The notes under the pieces are model-generated. The model ran no database searches, was not told the origin of the DNA, and saw only the letters and a program-made list of their open reading frames with translations. From positions 4,011 to 14,419 of the forward strand of contig WQSU01000027.1 of the NCBI GenBank assembly GCA_009787675.1: 10,409 nucleotides of DNA, given 5' to 3'. This document shows positions 7,302 to 10,409 of this stretch, one piece after another. This DNA comes from Lentimicrobiaceae bacterium. GTDB lineage: Bacteria > Bacteroidota > Bacteroidia > Bacteroidales > WCHB1-69. How positions within the stretch are numbered: position 1 is the first letter of the stretch; the number at the start of each line of letters is the position of its first letter. A program made the position numbers and the translations under genes.

Positions 7302-8501
7302 TTAATTTTTACGATAAGAATCTAATTTCTTTTGAAGTTCTTCAGGAACAGGCAATGCTAAACGCACCAATATTTGACCATACATTTTATTATGTTTTTC
7401 ATCCTCTTTTGAAATATTGTATGCCTTTTCTGCCCAAGTCTTTGCAGTTTCTAATACCTCTTTAAATTTATCTTGAGCCACTTTAATATCATTAAATCTC
7501 TTTTGCTGTTTTATATTCTCTATAAGATTATAATAATCAATAGCTTCATAAAAATAACGATAGGTCATTTGTTGATTTAAATCAAAATTATTCGGATCAA
7601 TCGCTAAACCTGCTTCAATGATTTCTTTAGCAAGTTCATATAGTTTACTCTCCAATAAATATCCTGCGACAATATTGATTAGCTCAGAATCGTTTTTACT
7701 TTCTTCAAACATTTTTAATGCTGCGTTAACCAATTTAGCACTATCTCCAATCATGGCTAAATATTCTAATTCACATTCTTTGATATGAATGGCTGAAGAA
7801 TCTGGAACAGCTTTACGCGCTTGAGTTAATATTTCACCGCACTTTACAGTATCTTTATCTATTTTGTATATCTCGTATAAATTCAAGTATATTACCGGTT
7901 CAGGGGTATTCAACTTTGCAGCATCAATTAATATTTTTTTACGGTTAACTTCATCTCCCATAGCTTTATAACAATTTGACAAATCGAAATAGGGATATAC
8001 CAAATATTTTGCATATTCTTTTAGATCTGCTTTATAGCTACGAATCACCATATTGAGTAAACGGATGGCTTCTTCGTAATCCTTTTTTTCCATAGCTGAT
8101 GCAGCTAAGTCATGAATTGGGGCGGCAGAAAGAATTTGCCCTTCTTTAGAATCCAATAATCCAGGGGAAGGTTTAACGTCTTTATTAAGCTCTACAGCTT
8201 TATAGAATGATTCATTTGCAATAATTATGGCATCAGGCCAACGGATCATGTATTTTGCGTCTTTATTTTTTCTCTCACGTTCATAATCGTATAATTGAAT
8301 AAATACATTGGCGCGTACCAACCATACATCTGCACTGGTTTCATTGCCTGGAAAACATTGCTCTTCCATCATTTTCCTCGCTCTCGGAATTTCTTTTAGA
8401 CTCACTAATGAATAGATAACATCTTTAACACAAGCAGGTTGCGCCATTAAAAAATGTCCTGCCAAAAAAAATAAGATTACAAAAAGGGATGATTTTTTCA
8501 T
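7302..8501 (-). CDS. Secreted TPR-like protein of unknown function
   Basis: A 399-residue protein with a clear signal peptide (MKKSSLFVILFFLAGHFLMA-QP, cleavage likely after residue 20; no lipobox cysteine), so it is exported to the periplasm or beyond. The rest is almost entirely helical with TPR-like pairs: NESFYKAVELN (96-106), AASAMEKKDYEEAIRLLNMV (133-152), YFDLSNCYKAMGD (171-183), a stretch around 203-232, AGYLLESKLYELAKEIIEAG (279-298) and a final EKAYNISKEDEKHNK block (358-372). Two cysteines near the N-terminus (24 and 49) could form a disulphide. No enzyme motif is seen. It is the first gene of a likely two-gene operon with the NfeD protease and may be a scaffold or adaptor for it; this is inference from position only. 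A near-consensus -7 box TTTATTTG (plus strand 8551-8558) lies about 50 bp upstream of the ATG at 8501. Confidence 0.82.
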   Translation of the reverse strand: MKKSSLFVILFFLAGHFLMAQPACVKDVIYSLVSLKEIPRARKMMEEQCFPGNETSADVWLVRANVFIQLYDYERERKNKDAKYMIRWPDAIIIANESFYKAVELNKDVKPSPGLLDSKEGQILSAAPIHDLAASAMEKKDYEEAIRLLNMVIRSYKADLKEYAKYLVYPYFDLSNCYKAMGDEVNRKKILIDAAKLNTPEPVIYLNLYEIYKIDKDTVKCGEILTQARKAVPDSSAIHIKECELEYLAMIGDSAKLVNAALKMFEESKNDSELINIVAGYLLESKLYELAKEIIEAGLAIDPNNFDLNQQMTYRYFYEAIDYYNLIENIKQQKRFNDIKVAQDKFKEVLETAKTWAEKAYNISKEDEKHNKMYGQILVRLALPVPEELQKKLDSYRKN

Positions 8502-8593
8502 TGTTTTTAAATGATTTAAGTTATTATTAATACTACATTTTTTGAGTTGGCAAATAAACGTTTTTTTTTGGTAATAATAACAGATTGACTTTA

Positions 8594-8782
8594 TTAATTC
8601 TTTTTCTTTCTGCGTTTATTGCGAAAAAAAAGAATTTTCTCTGCTTCCAATTCAAGTTCATTAACATTGACCAAACAATTAGACATAGGAGCTAATTTGC
8701 ATATAATAGGAACGCCTATCCATTCTTTGGGTAAACAAAGGATCACAGTATCTGTTTTTGGGAGTAAAATTATCTTTTTCAT
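8594..8782 (-). CDS. Probable small protein of unknown function, 62 residues
   Basis: I do not recognise this gene with certainty. The ATG at 8782 gives a 62-residue protein starting MKKIILLPKTDTVILCLPKEW and ending in a very basic tail (FFRNKRRKKKN) followed by two stop codons in tandem. A further in-frame ATG at 8821 would add 13 residues, but MKKI looks the more natural start. The N-terminal half has a beta-rich alternation (IILLPKTDTVILCLP, then EWIGVPIICKLAP), which is not what random AT-rich sequence gives; lysine-rich ends and the lack of rare residues also support a real gene. The style is like small antitoxin or nucleic-acid-binding proteins that precede a toxin gene, but no toxin follows: the next gene downstream is the TPR gene 93 bp away. 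A degraded or orphan antitoxin is a guess only. Confidence 0.5.
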   Translation of the reverse strand: MKKIILLPKTDTVILCLPKEWIGVPIICKLAPMSNCLVNVNELELEAEKILFFRNKRRKKKN

Positions 8783-8849
8783 CGCGTTTTCATCATTCCG
8801 AAATGCGGAAAAAATTTGCACAAATGGTAAAAAAAAACATTATTACTAC

Positions 8850-8881
8850 TTTTTTCTGCACTTATAAGAATTTTTTCTGCA
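8850..8881. repeat. Two 11-bp direct repeats with 21-bp period, operator-like
   Basis: TTTTTTCTGCA occurs exactly at 8850-8860 and again at 8871-8881, so the copies are 21 bp apart, about two turns of the helix. The 8-bp palindrome CTTATAAG (8861-8868) lies between them. The block sits 70-100 bp upstream of the small ORF (minus strand) and over 150 bp upstream of the tRNA promoter (plus strand). A regulator binding site is possible; in such AT-rich DNA part of the match could be chance. Confidence 0.4.
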
Positions 8882-9038
8882 TTCACAACTATGGGCTTTT
8901 TTTTAAAACAGTATTCTAATATTCAAGCAAATATATTCTTTTTCTTAATAAAATATTAAAGAAAATTATTATTTATCTTTTTAAATATAAAGAATTGATA
9001 ATCAGAATAATGATTAAATTTTAAAAAAATACTGAATA

Positions 9039-9072
9039 TTTGACGAATTGCATTGAAAAAATTATATTTTTG
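9039..9072 (+). promoter_or_regulatory. tRNA-Lys promoter (-33 and -7 boxes)
   Basis: TTTG at 9039-9042 and TATTTTTG at 9065-9072 match both parts of the Bacteroidota housekeeping promoter (TTTG, then TAnnTTTG) with a 22-bp spacer, inside the range reported for the phylum (about 17-23). The -7 box ends 20 bp before the first base of the tRNA, so transcription should start a dozen or so nucleotides ahead of it. It is the best promoter in the window because both boxes are present and the downstream gene is certain. Confidence 0.75.
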
Positions 9073-9092
9073 CGCCCTCAAAAACAACTACT

Positions 9093-9165
9093 GTTTAAGT
9101 AGCTCAGCAGGTAGAGCACATCCCTTTTAAGGATGGGGTCCTGGGTTCGAATCCCAGCTTGAACA
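9093..9165 (+). tRNA. tRNA-Lys, anticodon UUU
   Basis: A 73-base cloverleaf can be drawn completely. The acceptor stem pairs GTTTAAG (9093-9099) with CTTGAAC (9158-9164), with one G-U pair. The D stem is GCTC/GAGC (9102-9105, 9114-9117). The anticodon stem is CATCC/GGATG (9119-9123, 9131-9135) with loop CTTTTAA and anticodon TTT at 9126-9128. The variable loop is GGGTC and the T stem is CTGGG/CCCAG around TTCGAAT (9146-9152). The discriminator base is A9165. No CCA is encoded, so it must be added by the tRNA nucleotidyltransferase. UUU reads AAA and AAG lysine codons. The gene stands alone with its own promoter and a terminator starting 6 bp after its end. Confidence 0.97.
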
Positions 9166-9170
9166 CTTGG

Positions 9171-9207
9171 AAGGTTCAACAAATTTAATAAAGTGTTGAA
9201 CCTTTTT
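9171..9207 (+). terminator. Rho-independent terminator of tRNA-Lys
   Basis: A perfect 10-bp stem AAGGTTCAAC (9171-9180) / GTTGAACCTT (9195-9204) with a 14-nt loop, ending in a run of five T (9203-9207) on the plus strand. It begins only 6 bp after the tRNA. On the minus strand no T run follows, so it does not obviously serve folC. The stem arm GGTTCAA resembles the tRNA's own 3' sequence, which may be chance. Confidence 0.8.
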
Positions 9208-9284
9208 GCATTTACATGATTTTGGTGTAAAGGAAAACCGTACAATTTTGCATCATTTTTGCCATTTTACAGTCCAAAAATATT

Positions 9285-10409
9285 CTACCTGCTGTTTTTC
9301 AAAAACTCCCCGACCACAAAAAAACTTCCGCCAATAAAAATAACATCATCTTTTTTGGCGTTCTTCAGGGCTTCTTCGTAGGCTTTAAGGACATTATGGA
9401 TTTTGATGACCTTAAGATTAACTGAAGACAATTTGTTGTGTAATTCTTCCGCAGGCAGGGCGCGCTCTATTTGGGCTTGACAGGCGTAATACTGTGCATT
9501 TTTGGGCAATAAAGAGAGGATGCCTTCAATATCCTTATCATTTACGAAGCCTAAAATGATATGCAAGCCGTTGTGAGGTAATTGTTGTAATTGTTTCATT
9601 ACCAACTCAATTCCTGCGGGGTTGTGCGCTACATCGCAAATGGTAAGCGGCAATTGTGAAATGATCTGCCACCTGCCCATGAAGCCGGTGGTTTGGGGAA
9701 GGTTTTTCAGGATTTCTTCAGGGTTAATAGAGGTGAGAGGTGAGGAGAGAGGAATGAGAGGTGAGGAATGAGAGGTGAGGTCTGCTTTCTGCTTTCTGCT
9801 TTCTGCTTCAAGTACTTTCACACACTTTATGGCGGTCCCTAAGTTTTTCCGCTGGTAAATTCCTCCAAACTCCAGCACTCCCTGATACGCTTCGGCTAAG
9901 AAAAGCGGGGCGTTTTTGGCTTTTGCTGTTTCTTCAAATACAGGAAAGGTTTCAGGGTGGTACTCTCCGATGACAACGGGTCTGTTTTCTTTGATGATGC
10001 CGGCTTTTTCGCGGGCAATTTCGGCTAATGTGTTACCCAGCATCTTAGTGTGTTCCAACGAGATATTGGTGATGACAGATAGAATAGGGGAGAGAATGTT
10101 GGTGGCGTCCAATCGTCCGCCCAAGCCAGTTTCAATAATTGCAATATCCACATTTTCAGCTGCAAAAGTGTCAAATGCTAAAATGGTAGTCATTTCAAAA
10201 AAAGAGGGCGCTATTTCTGCCATTCTGTCTTGATATTTTGCAAAAAAGTCAATCACTGTTTGCTCGGAAATCTCTTTACCGTTGATTTTTATGCGCTCAC
10301 GATAATCTATTAAATGCGGCGAGGTAAACAAACCTGTTTTCCAGCCAAGTTCTTGAAAATAAGAAGCCAAGAGATGTGCAACAGACCCTTTTCCATTCGT
10401 GCCGGCAAT
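9285..10409 (-). CDS. folC: Dihydrofolate/folylpolyglutamate synthase, partial (N-terminus off window)
   Basis: The reading frame enters at the window edge and runs 374 residues to a TAG at 9285; about 50 N-terminal residues are missing. FolC adds glutamate to dihydropteroate and to folates with ATP. Motifs in order (visible numbering): P-loop GTNGKGS (3-9), FTSPHL (28-33), FFEMTTILAF (70-79), IETGLGGRLDATN (92-104), EHTKMLG (119-125) with IAREKAGIIK (131-140), YQRKN (185-189), GRWQ near 245, DVAHN (259-263) of the C-terminal Mur-ligase domain and GFVNDKD (287-293). These are all the expected nucleotide, Mg and substrate motifs, so the enzyme looks functional. The oddity is residues about 201-227, between the central and C-terminal domains: a low-complexity insert (ESRKQKAD, then LTSHSSPLIPLSSPLTS) encoded entirely by heptamer repeat DNA at 9730-9808. 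The apparent internal start at 10370 is a TTG and is not the true start. Dihydrofolate synthase versus bifunctional activity cannot be separated here. Confidence 0.96.
   Translation of the reverse strand: MAGTNGKGSVAHLLASYFQELGWKTGLFTSPHLIDYRERIKINGKEISEQTVIDFFAKYQDRMAEIAPSFFEMTTILAFDTFAAENVDIAIIETGLGGRLDATNILSPILSVITNISLEHTKMLGNTLAEIAREKAGIIKENRPVVIGEYHPETFPVFEETAKAKNAPLFLAEAYQGVLEFGGIYQRKNLGTAIKCVKVLEAESRKQKADLTSHSSPLIPLSSPLTSINPEEILKNLPQTTGFMGRWQIISQLPLTICDVAHNPAGIELVMKQLQQLPHNGLHIILGFVNDKDIEGILSLLPKNAQYYACQAQIERALPAEELHNKLSSVNLKVIKIHNVLKAYEEALKNAKKDDVIFIGGSFFVVGEFLKNSR
9730..9778. repeat. Heptamer tandem array, seven units (GAGGTGA / GGAATGA type), inside folC
   Basis: On the plus strand the 49 bp divide exactly into seven 7-bp units: GAGGTGA, GAGGTGA, GGAGAGA, GGAATGA, GAGGTGA, GGAATGA, GAGGTGA. 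Units 4-5 and 6-7 form an exact 14-bp tandem duplication (9751-9764 and 9765-9778). On the folC coding strand it is TCACCTC/TCATTCC, pyrimidine-rich and free of stop codons in all three frames. It encodes a Ser/Pro/Leu-rich linker. Confidence 0.9.
9781..9808. repeat. Heptamer tandem array, four exact units of TCTGCTT, inside folC
   Basis: Four perfect copies of TCTGCTT (9781-9787, 9788-9794, 9795-9801, 9802-9808), separated from the purine-rich array by GG at 9779-9780. On the coding strand the unit reads AAGCAGA and encodes a Glu/Ser/Arg/Lys/Gln/Ala stretch. The unit length equals that of the neighbouring array, but the pyrimidine-rich strand switches from minus to plus at 9780/9781. Confidence 0.95.

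Larger units (their letters stand above)
8783..9092. other. AT-rich gene-free stretch between the small ORF and tRNA-Lys
   Basis: About 310 bp with no believable gene. Items seen: a TTCCG/CGGAA stem (8796-8810); a 12-bp palindrome ATTTGCACAAAT (8814-8825) just ahead of the small ORF; two 11-bp direct repeats around a CTTATAAG palindrome (8850-8881); an imperfect AT hairpin (TTAATA 8945-8950 with TATTAA 8954-8959); an inverted repeat TAATCA-N6-TGATTA (8999-9016); and the tRNA promoter (9039-9072). The centre, about 8890-9060, is extremely AT-rich. Confidence 0.55.

Noticed and set aside
8619..8867. Plus-strand open frame of 82 codons overlapping the small ORF
   Set aside because: The opposite strand gives the more protein-like product; this one ends in poly-Tyr/Phe from AT-rich intergenic DNA.
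9093..9207. tRNA-Lys as an integration site for a mobile element
   Set aside because: No integrase gene is present and no duplicated tRNA 3' end of useful length was found; the GGTTCAA similarity is part of the terminator stem.
9211..9231. TTTACA/TGTAAA stem as a folC terminator
   Set aside because: Only 6 bp, A/T-rich, and without a T run on the minus strand.
9730..9808. Heptamer repeats as a CRISPR array
   Set aside because: Units are 7 bp, directly abutting, with no spacers and no cas genes nearby; the frame is translated as part of FolC.

Overview
The window looks like chromosomal DNA of a member of the Bacteroidota (Bacteroidetes), probably from the broad Chitinophagales/Sphingobacteriales/Flavobacteriales range. 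It is AT-rich, and start codons have no clear Shine-Dalgarno sequence. Several genes are preceded by the phylum's -7 promoter box TAnnTTTG. Typical phylum proteins are present: a TPR/PD40 protein of the OmpA type, a DUF5687 membrane protein next to an ABC ATPase, and an NfeD-type membrane protease with a secreted TPR protein. Lineage below phylum cannot be resolved from what is visible.

Layout. 1-1107 (-): N-terminal 369 residues of a TPR + PD40 outer-membrane-type protein, cut by the window edge. 1108-1407: gene-free stretch with a rho-independent terminator and several small hairpins. 1408-1659 (-): ribosomal protein bS20. 1808-2542 (-): acyl-ACP thioesterase. 2627-3562 (+): ribosome-assembly GTPase RsgA, divergent from the thioesterase. 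3687-5177 and 5207-5902 (+): a two-gene ABC exporter-like operon (DUF5687 membrane protein, ATPase). 5887-7287 (-): NfeD-family protease, overlapping the ATPase gene tail to tail by 16 bp. 7302-8501 (-): secreted TPR protein, 14 bp upstream of nfeD. 8594-8782 (-): probable small protein of unknown function. 8783-9092: AT-rich gene-free stretch with repeats and the tRNA promoter. 9093-9165 (+): tRNA-Lys(UUU) with its own promoter and terminator. 9285-10409 (-): folC, cut at its 5' end by the window edge.

How the genes fit together. Most are housekeeping genes: translation (bS20, RsgA, tRNA-Lys), folate metabolism (FolC) and acyl-ACP hydrolysis (thioesterase). The envelope part consists of the OmpA-type protein, the DUF5687/ATPase exporter and the NfeD/TPR pair. 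The window carries no recognisable insertion sequence, phage gene, CRISPR array or defence system.

The most unusual structure is a 79-bp composite array of heptamer repeats inside folC (9730-9808). It is translated in frame as a low-complexity insert of about 26 residues between the two domains of the enzyme. The small 62-codon ORF with operator-like repeats upstream is the second item worth a look. I did not find convincing evidence of a wholly new multi-gene system.
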